DNA from: Hyaloraphidium curvatum | Taxonomy: Eukaryota > Monoblepharomycota > Hyaloraphidiomycetes > Hyaloraphidiales > Hyaloraphidiaceae | Length of the DNA stretch: 64,000 bases | Assembly (NCBI GenBank): GCA_025558095.1 | Contig: JAIVFI010000044.1 | Coordinates: 124,001 to 188,000, forward strand | Direction of reading: 5' to 3' | Shown: piece after piece, positions 1-10,780 of the stretch | How the letters are laid out: every line of letters begins with the position of its first letter | Position numbering within the stretch: position 1 is the stretch's first letter | Notes under the pieces: model-generated | The model's input: the letters and a program-made list of their open reading frames with translations, nothing else | The model's database searches: none | Told to the model about the DNA's origin: nothing | Program-made: the position numbers and the translations under genes

Positions 1-2322
1 GACGCGTACGCGAACGAATCGCGGCGGCTGGCTGAGCTGCCGTTCGCGGCGCCGGCGGAGAACGCGGCGGCGGCGGCGCGGTTCACGGCGTCGCTGCTCG
101 ACGCCGCGCGGACGTTCGTTCCCCCGCCGGAGGAGGAAAAGGCTCAAACAAACAACACCGATGACGCCGACGCGCGCATCGCCGGCCTGTGGAAGGCCGC
201 GTTCGGGGCCGCGCCGCCGCCGGAGCCCCCGCCGACCCTGGACCTGCCGGTGGTGCTGCCGCTCATCGAGCGCTCGCGGAACCGGACTGTTTCGCGGTTC
301 CTGCCGCCGCGTATATACTACCGCAACCTGAGCTCCACGTTCACCGGGAAATGGACGTCGGTGCGGCTCTCGGAGCACTTTCCGGACCTGGGGAAGCCGA
401 TCCAGCCGGCGTTTTTCCGCCGTCGGGGTGTTCCTCTCAATTCTTCTTCGAATGCAACGACAGGAGATGCTCGACAGAATGAATCGTCGGGTGGGCAGCA
501 GTTGACGCAGCAGCTGAGCCCGAGGAACGCGTCGGCTATGGACGGGGAATCCGCAAACGGCACGGCGCCGCCAAACTCGACCGCCCTGTCGCCGTACGTG
601 CCGAACCCGCTGGATGTTTTCAACGAGACTGCGGCATCGACGCGGCGGGGCACGGTCCTGGGCTCGCCGCAGCTGGGCTCGGGCTCGCTCTCGCTCACGC
701 TGTTCGGGAACCAGACCATCACGGACGAGGTCGATTTCGTCAGCGCCCACCTCCTCCTCCGCACCGGCGACCGCTCGGCCTCGGGCGACCCCAAGCGCGA
801 GGCCGCCTTCGTCGGCTACGGCGTGCACGTGCTCGAGGAAGGCGCCGTACGCTTCCTCCTCGTCCCCCCCGGGCGCGACCTCCCCCTCGAGGAGCTCCTC
901 CGGCTCATGCCGACGCAGGGCACCTTTACCCGCGCGCGCAACGCCACGCGTCGCTTCCTGGAGGGCAAGGTGGCCCAGCTCCGGCGGCGGATCGAGGCCG
1001 AGGGCCCAGACGCCTACGAAATCTTCGACTCGGGGTCGCGCCCGTTCGCGTTCGGCGCGCCCATCGTGCCTCCCGACTGCAGCTTCCAGCTCCACCTGCA
1101 GCTCTCCCCCCTCGGCCACCCGCACACGGAGGAGGAGCTGCTCGAGTACACGGCGCAGATGCACGGGGGCACCTACGACGGCCGCGCGCTGCCGCACCTG
1201 CCCGCGCCGTCGGCGTCCATGTTCCTCTACTCCAGGGACTGCCTCCTGGCGCTGGAGGCGCCAATGACCAACGGCATGCTGCTCCCTGTGTTCTTCTCGC
1301 GGCTGAACGCGCTCGTCGTGGCCGTGTCGGTCGCGACGGCGGCCGAGATGGTCGGGATCGTGAGGCAGTTTGGGCACACGCAGACGCTGGGCAGGCTGGC
1401 CAAGGTCAGCCTGTGGATGCTGGGCGTCGGCGCGGCGTGGGACGCGATGCTAAGCGCCGTCGCGCTGATGGGAGCCATGGTTCTCGGTGGGTTTGCCTCG
1501 TGTTCCGCGGGTTCTCCTTGCTCACAACCCCTCCGTGCGACAGAACCCCTACTCATGCCCCTCCTGGCGCTCGCCTTTCTCAAACTCTCCTCCTGCGCCA
1601 TCTTCCAGGGCCGCTACATCCTCCTGGTGCTGCGCGCGCGCCACATCGACGTGACCCCGGCCGGGTTTCAGCGCGTCTACGTGCTCTGGGTGCTGGCTAT
1701 GGCCGTGGCCTGGGCCGTGGTTAGCCTGGGGGGATGGGTGTTTTGGACGCTGATCGTGGCATCGCTGGGGTCGATGATGCCAGGGCAGATCGTCATGTGG
1801 GTGGCTTTCGCTGTCGGCCCGATCGTTGAGCTGGACTGAAAGAGAGGGTGCTCCCACAGGAACGCCCGCCGCAACAACCGCAAAACCCTGGACCACGCCT
1901 ACATCGTCTCCACGATCGTCTCCAAGTTCTTCCTGCCCATCTATTACCTCGGCTGCCCCGGCAACGTCGTCGTCCCCGACGCCGGCGACACCCTCCCCTT
2001 CGCCCTGGCCCTCGGCCTCCTTGCCGGGCTCCAGGTCGCCGCCCTCCTTTCCCAGGACGCCTGGGGCGGCCGTTGGTTCCTCCCCCGCGGCCTATTTCCC
2101 CCCTCGTACGACTACCACCGTCCCCCTCCTCCGGACCTCGAGGCGGGCGAGGCGTCGTGCGCGATCTGCTACACCCCGCTGGACGTCGGCCCGGCGGGCA
2201 AGGAGGGGAGGATGATCACCCCGTGCGGGCACCTCTTCTGCACGGGGTGCCTGACGACGTGGATGGAGGAGAGGATGCTGTGCCCCGTGTGCAGGCAGGC
2301 GCTGCCGGGGGTGGTGGAGTGA
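1..2322 (+). CDS. Tul1/Dsc1-like membrane RING E3 ubiquitin ligase (5' end outside window)
   Basis: Transmembrane RING E3 ligase of the Golgi/endosomal Dsc (Tul1) complex. The frame is open from base 1, so the N-terminus is missing. Exons 1-1486, 1544-1796 and 1860-2322 join in frame; both introns start GTGGGT. The lumenal half is rich in N-x-S/T sites. Several hydrophobic segments follow from about base 1270. The C-terminus holds a C3HC4 RING: CAIC, then CGHLFC, CLTTW and CPVC, ending four residues later in a short tail. A hydrophobic multipass region followed by a C-terminal RING is the Tul1/Dsc1 architecture. The first intron is 57 nt with no stop, so unspliced translation would add 19 residues inside a membrane segment. 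Family call is confident; exact complex membership is inferred. Confidence 0.85.
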
Positions 2323-2394
2323 ACTCATGTGGGCGACAGGGGTCTTCTGGTTCATGGCGTGGGCGGTGCAGGAAATCTGGGTCGTGCAGTGGCA

Positions 2395-3079
2395 TCATTT
2401 GTCGAGAGTGCTACAATCTGATTGTCTTCCTTCTGGCTTTTCCTCATGGGGAGCGAGCAGCCACTCCCGGAAGCCTTCCTTGTCGTCCGGCGGAAGCGGC
2501 GGCATCTCCTTCCCGCAGATCTCCTTGTGGCGCTCGTTCCAGTCCTTCTTCTGGTGCTCCTTGCAGCAGTAACGGACCGATCGGCACCGCGTGCATCCGG
2601 GCCAGGGGGGGCTGTCTGGTGGCGGGAGCCGGAGGCAAGAGAGCTCGGCGCGTCGCGTCGAGTCCCGAAGATAGATGCGATCGACGCCCGCACAGAATGC
2701 GAAAGCCCCCGTCGTATGCCTCTTGTGCCAGGCAGCGCGCGGCGGGTTCCACACTGGCAACCTCGGGGTGGAAAGGATCGACGGGACTAGCCATTTCATG
2801 GAAGCCTTCTTCAGCTTCGCGACTCAAGAAGGGTATTGCATCGCGTTCGGGGATTGCGACCAGATGTTCCACCGTCGCCGCGAGCATTTCCGGCCGCCCC
2901 ATCTTATCCGCCAGACGCGAATAAGGATGGAAGACGAACGGAACACTAGCGTTGGCGCCGCCTGTGGAGGAGACGGACGCATCGTTGGGTTGTGTGCTAC
3001 GCGACGCCTCGCAAGCGGCAGACGTCACCAGCATTACAACATTCGCTCGAACCTCCCGTATCTGATCGATCATCATTAA
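2395..3079 (-). CDS. MYND-type zinc-finger protein, structure incomplete or broken
   Basis: The last exon (about 2395-2660) encodes CTRCRSVRYCCKEHQKKDW followed by HKEIC, the second part of a MYND zinc finger, then a tail with PPLPPDDKEGF. MYND fingers usually bind two zincs and mediate protein contacts. The first CxxC pair is not present in frame; only one Cys lies upstream (SCLRL). A second open frame at about 2760-3079 (contains ADKMGRPEMLAATVEHL) looks coding and may be the upstream exon, but I could not find a convincing splice between the two. The 3' part is closely related to a fragment at 12487-12715 and to a decayed copy at 6871-6963. It may be a functional gene with an unresolved intron or a partial duplicate. 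Confidence 0.45.
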
Positions 3080-3137
3080 TTCTTGATTCATCATCTACAG
3101 GTATCTTCTTTTGGTATCCCGGATATCTCATGTCCCT

Positions 3138-5838
3138 TCAGGGGTAGTAGACGACCCCCCTGTCCCACTCCCTCAGCCTCCTCTCCTCGTCGCTCCCGAG
3201 CTTCCCGTCCCCGGCCTCGACGGGCGACCCGGAATGCAGCGTCGTGTTGCTCCCCTCCTCCTCCGACGCCGCGAGCGCGGTGCCGGCCCACAGGGAAGCC
3301 CACTCCCCGCCGCGGATCTCCTCCTCGTCGCCATCGGAGTCCGAGCCGAGCGAGTGCGACGACGCCTGGCGGGGAGCCGCCGGCACGTACGAGAACCGCT
3401 TGGGATCCGCCGCATACGAGTTCCTGTTGGCGCTGGCCCCGGCCTCGACCACGGTCTGCTGCCGCTGCGGGGGAGGCCGAGCCTGCGGCTCCTTGCGCAC
3501 GGCGGGGAGCGAAATCATCCGCTTGACGGCCCCGCCGACGCCCGAGAACCTCGTGGTGGGGTCCCTCGCCGGGGGAGACTCGATGTAGGTCGCGCTCTCG
3601 GGGCGGCCGTAGAGGGAGAGGCGCTTGTAGAGCGAGGTCCGGTTGGCCGCAGGCGGCGCATCGTCCTGCACCACGGCGGAACCGGAAGAAGTGCGGCCAA
3701 AGACGCGACCAAAGCCCGTGGATATCTTGCGCTTCAGCCGACCCTGCAAGGAAGTCAGCTTCGTCCCTATGCAGCAAGGGGCAACCAAAACCCACCATGA
3801 TCCCGACGGCGCCCCTGACCTCGTCCTCCCCGACCTCCACGACCCCGCCCCGCTCCCCCACGAAACCGAGCACCCTCGCCACCCAGGCATCCCTCTCCAC
3901 CCTCTCCATCCCCTCGGTCGTCCACGGCCACAGCGCGATGCGCTCGAGCCCCCACCTCGCGCGCGGATCCTTCTCCATGGCGCCCTCGAGCAGCTCCCTG
4001 CACCCGCGCGACAGGGAGCGGTCGATGTCGGGGGTCTCGGTGCGGATGCGCCGGAAGAGGGCCCACTCTGTCGCGCCGGAGAAGGGCGTGCGGCCGTGGA
4101 GGAGGCAGTAGAGGGCGCAGCCGAGGGCCCACACGTCGGCGGCGGGCGAGGGCGGGTCGGGTTCCGGGGCCGGGGTGGGTTCGGGCTCAGGAAGCGAGGG
4201 AGCGGAGGGGAAGATCTGGAGCTCCGGCCTGGAGGGGGCGTCCGAAGGCGAACGGGTGACGACCACCTTGGGCAGCGCGAGTCGTTGCGGCGCCGGCTCA
4301 GGCACCTCGGGTGCGCCGAACCCGACCATCTCGGGCGCCCAGAAAGCCGGCGTGCCCTCGGTGCCGCGCTCCTGGCCGCCCTCGAAGAGCGAGGTGCCAA
4401 AGTCGGTGATGCGCACGCGGCCGTCAGCATCCAGAAGCAGGTTCGCGGGCTTGATGTCGCGGTGCACGATCCCCCTGGAATGCAGAAAGGCTAGCCCGAG
4501 GACCACGTCTCGCAGCACGGGCCGCACGGAGTTTTCGTCCCAGAAAGGCCGCTGGGGCACCGCTACCTCGCTGTTTGCCGAGTCGGCACCGGCCGGCACG
4601 GGAAACGAAACCGCCGACGCGGAGGGGTCCAGCTGCCACCGCACGGGCCCGCCGGGCATGTACTCGAGCACCAGGTAGGTCTCGCCGGCGTCGCGGTCCT
4701 CGAGCACCTCGAGCAAGCCCACGCAGCGCTCGAAGCCAGAGACCTTTTTCAGCACGGCGATCTCGCGCGCGGCGCCGTCGCGTTCGCGGTTCCCGGCGGC
4801 GGCACCCGACGAGGAAGGAAGCGCGGGGCGCTTCTTCTTGCCGAGCACCTTGACCGCCACCGTCCGATCCAGTGTGTTGTCGTAGGCCAGGTGGACGGTC
4901 CCGTGCACGCCGCGTCCGAGCTCGCGGAGGAGGAGGTACTGGTTCACCTGCGTCGTCCTCTGCTTGGTCTTCTGCACGGTGGGTGTGTGCGGAATGTCGG
5001 GTTCCGCAAGGGCCGACGACGGAGGCGGCGTGGGCAAGGTGTCGGCGGGCGGGATGGCGGGCATGAAGAGCGAGTACGGCCTCGGCTTGGGCTTGCGCTG
5101 ACGTTGTAGCGGGAGCGGAGGACGCTCCTCGGCCGCGGTCGACACCTGCGGCGCCGTCTCCTGCCTCTTCAGCGGCCACCGGAAAGCCTTGAGGGAGAAC
5201 TTGCGTGACGTTTTCCTCGGCTTCTGCGAAAGGTCGGCGACGGGCTCCACCGGCTGGGCACCACCGAACTCAGGTCCACTTTCCACAGACGCCCGTAGGG
5301 ACGACGCCAGGCCCTCCGCATCCAGTGGCGAGAGAACTTCAATGTCTCCGTACTCGACCACCGAGTCCCTGACAGACCCGGTCGCCGTGCTGTGGACAAT
5401 GATCGAAGGCAGGGAGTCGTCCGAGCCAGAAGGCACCTCCGGGATAGCCGTGGGATGCTCCTTCAGCTCCTGCACGGCGGGTATCGGGGCATAGCGCCGC
5501 TGCGGCGGTGCTGCGGTCCTGTCGCGGTCGTCCGCGGGGTACACGTATTCGAAGCCCTCGTGTCCGGCGTGGTCCGCCCACACGGCGCCTTCGGCTGCAA
5601 AGGCCTCCTCGGCGTCGACTTCGAACGAGGCCGACGAGCCGTCGTCGCCCAGGGTAAACACTGCGGGCGGCGTCCGTGCCGGGGCCTGGTCCGCTCCGAC
5701 AGGTGCACCCGCCGGCGGAATCCCGCCACTCGGCCGCTCAGAACCTTCGTTTCGCACGGCTTCCGTGTTTGCCGAGTTGATTTCCAGGTCCGCCAGAGCA
5801 CTCGCCAGCGCGAGGTCCGCCGAAGCGATCCGCAGCAT
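3138..5838 (-). CDS. CaMKK/SNF1-activating-type Ser/Thr protein kinase
   Basis: Likely upstream activating kinase of the CaMKK / Sak1-Tos3-Elm1 group, which phosphorylates AMPK/SNF1-type kinases in the cytosol. Exons 5838-3796 and 3743-3138 (52-nt GTGGGT intron) give 882 residues. ATG at 5838 is chosen because it has AACAACA upstream; the frame stays open further 5' but is basic and low complexity. The kinase domain spans roughly residues 299-640: G-loop GRGVHGTV, VAVKVL lysine, HRDIKPANLLL, TDFGTS, and GTPAFWAPE as in CaMKKs. About 60 Pro-rich residues are inserted between the APE motif and the ADVWALGC segment. N- and C-terminal regions are long, acidic or Ser-rich and probably disordered. 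The substrate is inferred. Confidence 0.85.
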
Positions 5839-6312
5839 TGTTGTTTGGCGCGGCTTCCCGCGAGCGCAGGTGCGACGGGGAGCGGACCGTGCGGCCAATG
5901 GGGCGGCGGAGCAGAAAAAACGCGCTTCAGAGCGGCATCGCGGTGGCCGGTAAGGTCCGCGGCATGGGTGGGTGCGAGCGCGGCCGTGTTTGGGACTGCG
6001 TCGGACGGCCGCACTCCGCTTGGCCAAGCGCACGCGGAAGCTCCAAAACAGAGTTCCTCCGCGGACGCATTCCAGCAGGTAGCAAGCACGGCAGACGACA
6101 GTGGTTTGTAAGTACTGTCTTTTTTCGTTTCGGGGCCGAGACAGAACGGATTATGCACGTCTCCGTGCCAAGGGGCGTCGGCCTGCGGGACAGGTATGCC
6201 CGTGGTTGGAACAGGCAATGTTTGTAATGCCTTGCGGCCCACTTATGGTCAAAATGTACTATATATGGGCACTAGCTGGATAAACAGGAGGGAGGAGACG
6301 TGCAGGGACTAG
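5839..6312. other. Intergenic, kinase upstream region
   Basis: Divergent spacer between the kinase start and the MYND locus. It contains an A/T-rich ACTATATATGGG near 6259 that resembles a TATA element in otherwise GC-rich DNA. I see no coding exon, RNA gene or repeat here. Confidence 0.3.
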
Positions 6313-6435
6313 CGTCTCCTGCGGCGGGCCGCCTCGCAGTCGGTGAGTTCCTTCTATATTGCACCCGGGATCGACATCACCAAGGATCCTCTCGAAGTTC
6401 AGGGGGACATCAATGTCTACTGCCTTGAGCAGTAG

Positions 6436-6816
6436 TGCGTCGACTCGGTTGCGGCCCGGAACAAAGACCTGCGGAGGCAGCATGTTCAAGAAGGCCGGCA
6501 GGAAACCCCCTCGTTCGGCTGCTTCGTCTGCGGTTGCGGTCCGGAGCCCGGGGGCAAACTCAGGCTATACACCCGTTGCCGCGGCATCCACTACTGCTCG
6601 AAGGAGTGCCAGGTCCAGAACTGGAGCCAGCACCGTCAAGTCTGCGGCTCTGCAGCCGGCATGGGGTCGGATTCGGGGCCCAGCAACCCTGATGGAGAGC
6701 ATGCTGGTACGGCGGACGATGCTGGTACGGCGGACTATGCTGGTAAGGCGGACGATGCTGCGGTTCCCGAGATAGCTTGTGAGCTCGCAGGGCTTTCTTT
6801 GGGCGTGAATGAATGA
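6436..6816 (+). CDS. MYND-type zinc-finger protein, 5' end unresolved
   Basis: This frame encodes a complete MYND finger: CFVCGCG, then YTRCRGIHYCSKECQ, NWSQHRQVC, so all expected zinc ligands are present. It is followed by a short acidic tail and stop at 6814. The tail contains three 18-bp tandem units (6703-6756) encoding AGTADD, AGTADY and AGKADD. In the same frame a TAG at 6433 separates this part from a coding-looking stretch at 6343-6432, so either an upstream intron ends near 6432-6480 (a GTGAGT donor lies at 6341) or the locus is broken. No good start codon was found. Its finger sequence differs from the MYND tails at 2.4 and 12.5 kb. Function probably protein interaction; target unknown. 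Confidence 0.5.
   Translation, partial: CVDSVAARNKDLRRQHVQEGRQETPSFGCFVCGCGPEPGGKLRLYTRCRGIHYCSKECQVQNWSQHRQVCGSAAGMGSDSGPSNPDGEHAGTADDAGTADYAGKADDAAVPEIACELAGLSLGVNE
6703..6756 (+). repeat. Tandem repeat, three 18-bp units in the MYND tail
   Basis: Unit GCTGGTACGGCGGACGAT occurs three times with two substitutions, in frame, encoding Ala-Gly-Thr/Lys-Ala-Asp-Asp/Tyr. It looks like a coding microsatellite able to change length in steps of six residues. Confidence 0.85.
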
Positions 6817-6870
6817 AGAGATCGCACGAACTGCGTAGCCTTCTGTAAATCTGCCACCTCTCTAATGAAT

Positions 6871-6963
6871 GTTGCTGCACAAGAAGTATGCGGGAAGTAG
6901 ATGCCTCCTCTGCCGCCGGAGAACGAGGAGGGCATCCGCGCGTGGATGTTCGCGGGCCCCTGA
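6871..6963 (+). pseudogene. Decayed 3' tail of a MYND-finger gene
   Basis: CACAAGAAGTATGCGGGAAG followed by TAG ATG CCT CCT CTG CCG CCG aligns with the 3' coding end of the MYND copies at 2.4 and 12.5 kb (HKEICGKE/D-MPPLPPDD-EGFRAWMFA). Here the copy carries a one-base deletion before the Gly-Lys, a nonsense TAG at 6898 where the others have an acidic codon, and then reads MPPLPPENEEGIRAWMFAG before a stop. It is on the opposite strand to the other two copies and is plainly non-functional. Confidence 0.65.
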
Positions 6964-7145
6964 AGGCCCGTTCGTGGATCTATCCGAAAGAGATCTAGTG
7001 TCGCCGACCCCATCGTCTTCCTTGCCCTTCATTTCCCTCGAGTCTCTAAGGGTCCGCCGTGCTTTCCAAAGCACCCGTGCTCCCAGCGCACCTCTGCATT
7101 CGAGCCTCCCTCGGGCCGCATCAGACCTGCCGCCGTCCTCCCCCG

Positions 7146-8988
7146 TCATCCACCTCCCCCGCCTCCCCCTCCCGCATCTGCCATCCCTTCTGGCTCGCCC
7201 AACCTTTCCCTGACCTCCCTTCCGCACGCCTCGGTGAACGCAGCCGCCCACATGCCCGCCAGCGGCCATCCTCCCCCCATGTTGTCGAAGAACCCCGCGT
7301 AGGCCGTCAACCGGGATGCAGCACCGTACGCCGACCCGGGTGCCAGCGCGAACGCTGCAAGGTCGAGCATGGCGAGGGTGTACACCGCGCGGGGCACGTC
7401 CGGGGTGGGGAACGACAGGTTGGTCGGCAGCAAGGGGAGAAGGGCGGCGCCGGCCGCGCAGTGTTCGTAGCACCTGAGCACTCCATTAGCGGCCACCGCC
7501 GCGTTGCCCGCCGCCGGCCCCAGCGCCTGCGGATCGAGGGTCGGGAGAGCCAGCCAGGCCGCGATGCGCGCACGGGCCTGCGGGTCGCCAGCGAGCGCGG
7601 GGCGAAGGTCCAGCGCGGGGCAGAGCGAGAGGGCAAGAAGACCGCGGAGCGGCAGAGCGCGCAGCGCTGGGAGGGCGTGTGGCGGTAGCGGGGCGCCGCC
7701 AGGGAGGTGAGCGGGGTCCAGTGGCTGGGGGTGCGCGGGGTTCGACGGATCCTCCGCCGCTAGCAGGCGCACAAACAGCCCCGAAGCGCGTTCGCGGGCT
7801 TCCACTAGCTCGGCGGGGAGGATGTGGTGCCCGCCCTGCCGAACATTGTGCCGGTGGGCAGCCACGGCCGCATCTGCCATGCGGCGCACAGCGAGCGCGA
7901 GGAAAGCCTGCCGGACCGTCCCCGTAGGCTCGGTGGCCACCAGAGTCTCAAACCCCGCCTCGAGGTCGGCCAAGGAAACCGGCCCGGTGTCCTCGCGATG
8001 TGGGATGCACAGGCACAGGTCGGGAGCGTGCCGAACGCCCAAGTTCGGCCCCGAAGGCGAGCTGAGCAAGGAGTCGAGAAGCAGATGTTGTTCGTGCGCA
8101 TGCGCTGCCCACCCCAGGGTCCTCTCACGGGTGGTTGGCGGGTTACGCCTCCCGGATGGCCCGCCCCGTGACTCGTCGTCGAGCCCCAGCTCGCGCAGCA
8201 AGGAAGCCAGCCGATCTGCGTACGCCTGCGCTGCACGGTGTCGCGCCGGGTCGGCTGACAGCGAGAGCAACAGCGAAAGGCACAGCATCCCCAAACACGC
8301 CTCGAAAGTCGGAGACCTGGAACCCGAGTAGAATGGTTCTGCCGCGCGGGCCAGCCTCGCCCGGAGCGCATCCGCCAGCGCGAGCTGCGTTGCCTGCTGC
8401 CCAGCTTGCCCCGGGCCCACAGTCTGGGCGTGGGCGGGCCCGGCCGCGTGGAGCGCCGCCAATGCCGCCATGCACAGTCGTGCCAGGGGCCCCAGCTCCC
8501 CTGCCCCGTAAAGCAGGGTATCGGGGAGGATACGATCGCGCAGTTCGCGCCTGTAGGCGGTGCTCAGGGCGTGTACAGCCGCCTCGGGCACTCCATCGTC
8601 GACCACGTGCCCGGAAACTTGGGGCTGAGCGAATGGCTGCTGCCCCACGAACCCAGCCGGCACCTGCCCGGAATACCCTGATCCGCTGATCGGCAGTCCG
8701 AACCCGGGCAGCGGGGACTGCGGCGATCCAAGGATGCCCGGCGAGACTGCCACGCCGGGCGAGCTCAGCATGCCCGAAACAAGGCCGGGAGCACCACCCG
8801 AGGGGGCGGCCAAACCGTGGGGCCCTTGCAGCACTGGCGATCCCTCGGAGGAAGAAGTCCGACCGACGCCGACCATCGTCTGTGCCTGGGGCGCGTCAGT
8901 GGGCTCGCTCCTCAGGAAGGTGCACTCCCGTTCGCGGCGGGCACACTGCGAGCATGGGACCGCCTGGACGGCGTCACATCTCAGCTTG
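7146..8988 (-). CDS. Zn2Cys6 fungal transcription factor (first exon not located)
   Basis: Nuclear DNA-binding regulator. The exon starts after the acceptor TTTTTCCAG at 8989 and reads KLRCD, then PCSQCARRERECTF: the last four of the six cysteines of a Gal4-type binuclear cluster with correct spacing (C-x7-C-x2-C-x6-C). The first CxxC half must come from an upstream exon beyond 8989 that I could not identify. A Gly/Pro/Ser-rich linker follows, then about 400 mostly helical residues resembling the fungal transcription-factor middle region, and a poly-Gly end. The frame is unbroken to the stop at 7146. In-frame introns inside are possible. Targets unknown. Confidence 0.75.
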
Positions 8989-8999
8989 CTGGAAAAACA

Positions 9000-9877
9000 G
9001 AAATCGCCTGTTTGGGGGTGGAAATGTCACCAGGGACGCCAGAGGGCGCTAGCCGTGCGGCCCCGGGAGGAGGGAGGGCACCCACAGGCTTTAAGCTTCA
9101 TCCGTCGCGAAGAGCCGTCCCGGCCGCCCGGCCCCGGGCTGCCACCGCGCTGCAAGGACGCCATGTGCCGCCTTATCGCGGCCGGGGTCCGCCCGGTGTT
9201 GCCCTGCCGGGCGGGTTCCGCAGCGGGCGGTTGTGGCCCCGGAACGGCCTCTGCCCACGCCTGTCTCGCCGCCTCCACCCCGCTCGGGCCGAGACGCCTG
9301 CTCACAGCCGCCGGGGGAATCCGAAAGCGTCCGGCGGGGTGGAGGCCGCTGCCGGGCCGCCAGGTGCAAACGGGGGTGGCTAAAGTGGCAGCCACCCTCG
9401 GCCGGGACCCCCGCCGCGGCTCGGCGGCTCGGGGGCTCGGGAGGGACACGCGGCGGCAAGCGGGCGAACGCATCCCGCGGGCTGGCGGTCTTTTGCTTAA
9501 ACCAGTTTGTTGGCTGGTGAATTCCACGAGCATGTCGGTCGGCTGTGTATGGGAGGTGTCCCCACGGAGCCGACGGCGACAGGCAAGATCCACCCCCGAT
9601 TTTCCGGCTTTCGCGGCATCCCAATCGCGCCACCACCGCGTGTGGCAAAGAGCCGTGAATGCGGACGGCGTCCGCACCTGCCAATCGCAGGATGCACTGC
9701 GTTACCAGGGTTGATCGCCGAGTCGGTGCCTTGGATTGCACCGGCCAGTGTTTCCTGAAAAATCGCGGTGCACATGCGGAGCGTCTGTTTGTTTACCCCG
9801 CGGACCGACCAACCACACGCACCGCCCCACGGCCGCTTGCCTCGCACACCGGCGCAGACGCGTGTAGCGCGACGGAC
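9000..9877. other. GC-rich spacer upstream of two divergent genes
   Basis: Must contain the missing first exon and promoter of the Zn2Cys6 gene and the promoter of the TMEM70-like gene. I searched the reverse strand for a CxxCRxR end followed by a GT donor and found none. The open frames present are Arg/Pro-rich and look like chance products of high GC. Confidence 0.3.
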
Positions 9878-10695
9878 ATGTTGATCGCGGGTCGGCTGGC
9901 CGCGTGTCGGCCCCGCTTGGCTCCCCCCTGCCCCTCAGTCTTCCATACCGTCCTCCTCGCGGCTGCACGCGTCTTCCCGCTTCCCCTCCGCCATCCCGCC
10001 CTCAGAGCTCTCTCCTCGCTCCCCACGAAACCTCCAACGAAGCTTGTCTACGAAGGGCCCGCATCGAAGCCCCTGCGCACGCTCAAGCGCGTGTCCGTGA
10101 CCACGCTGGGCGTGAGCTGGGGCATCGCGCCGCTCATGGCCCTGCTGGACTTCACCCAGATTTCCCCGGCGTTTGTCGCCGCCCTCGTGGGCTCAGGTGG
10201 ATCCCAGCCCGCTCTGCTCTCCGGAGAGGCGCTGACGGCTCTCGCCTTCCCCCATGAACAGCCCTCTTCACTTCCACCGCCTCCACCCTCCTCATCTACC
10301 TCTTCACCAAACCCTACGTCGTGAAACTGTACCACCATGGCCCTGCTCCCTCGGGCGACGGCCCGCTGGTCACCCTGACCACCCTCGACCTCATGGGCAA
10401 CCCTGTGCACACCACCCTCCCCGCTGGCCGGTTGGCCCCCTCCACGAGGCCGTTTACGACCTATGCGGTGCTCCCGGGGACCAAACCGTGGCCGCAAGCG
10501 CAGCGCGACCCCGCGCATGCTGCGTTCTTGAACAGCTTCCTCCCCGTGGGGGAGATTCCGCGGGGACCGTACAAGGCGAGGGACAGGTTCTATATGCTCG
10601 AGGACAGGGGCGCGGGGAACGAGGCCGAAGGCGCGGGGGAGGAGTTTGGGCAGATTGTTGGGGCGGCGTCGAGGCCGAAGAAGGGGGTTGAATGA
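9878..10695 (+). CDS. TMEM70-family mitochondrial inner-membrane protein
   Basis: Exons 9878-10196 and 10262-10695 (65-nt intron, GTGGAT donor) give 250 residues. The N-terminus is Arg/Ala/Leu-rich without acids, as in a mitochondrial presequence. Then KLVYEGPASKPLRTLK, two hydrophobic hairpin helices, and LFTKPYVVKLYHH. The spacing of the YEGP motif, helices and KPYV-LYH segment matches TMEM70-type proteins, which assist complex I and ATP-synthase assembly. The splice joins FVAALVGS to ALFTSTAS and restores a continuous second helix. The stop lies 85 bp before the start of the next gene. Family call is good; exact role in this organism is inferred. Confidence 0.7.
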
Positions 10696-10780
10696 AGAAC
10701 GCGACTGGATGCGCCACTGCCAGGTGGTTGGAGTCGCTGACACGCTGCATTCCCTTCCCGTTCCCGGAACGTTGTTGACG

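Noticed and set aside
9659-9877. Upstream extension of the TMEM70-like protein
   Set aside because: The frame opens 5' of the ATG at 9878 without a good start context; the ATG at 9878 begins a normal mitochondrial-type presequence.
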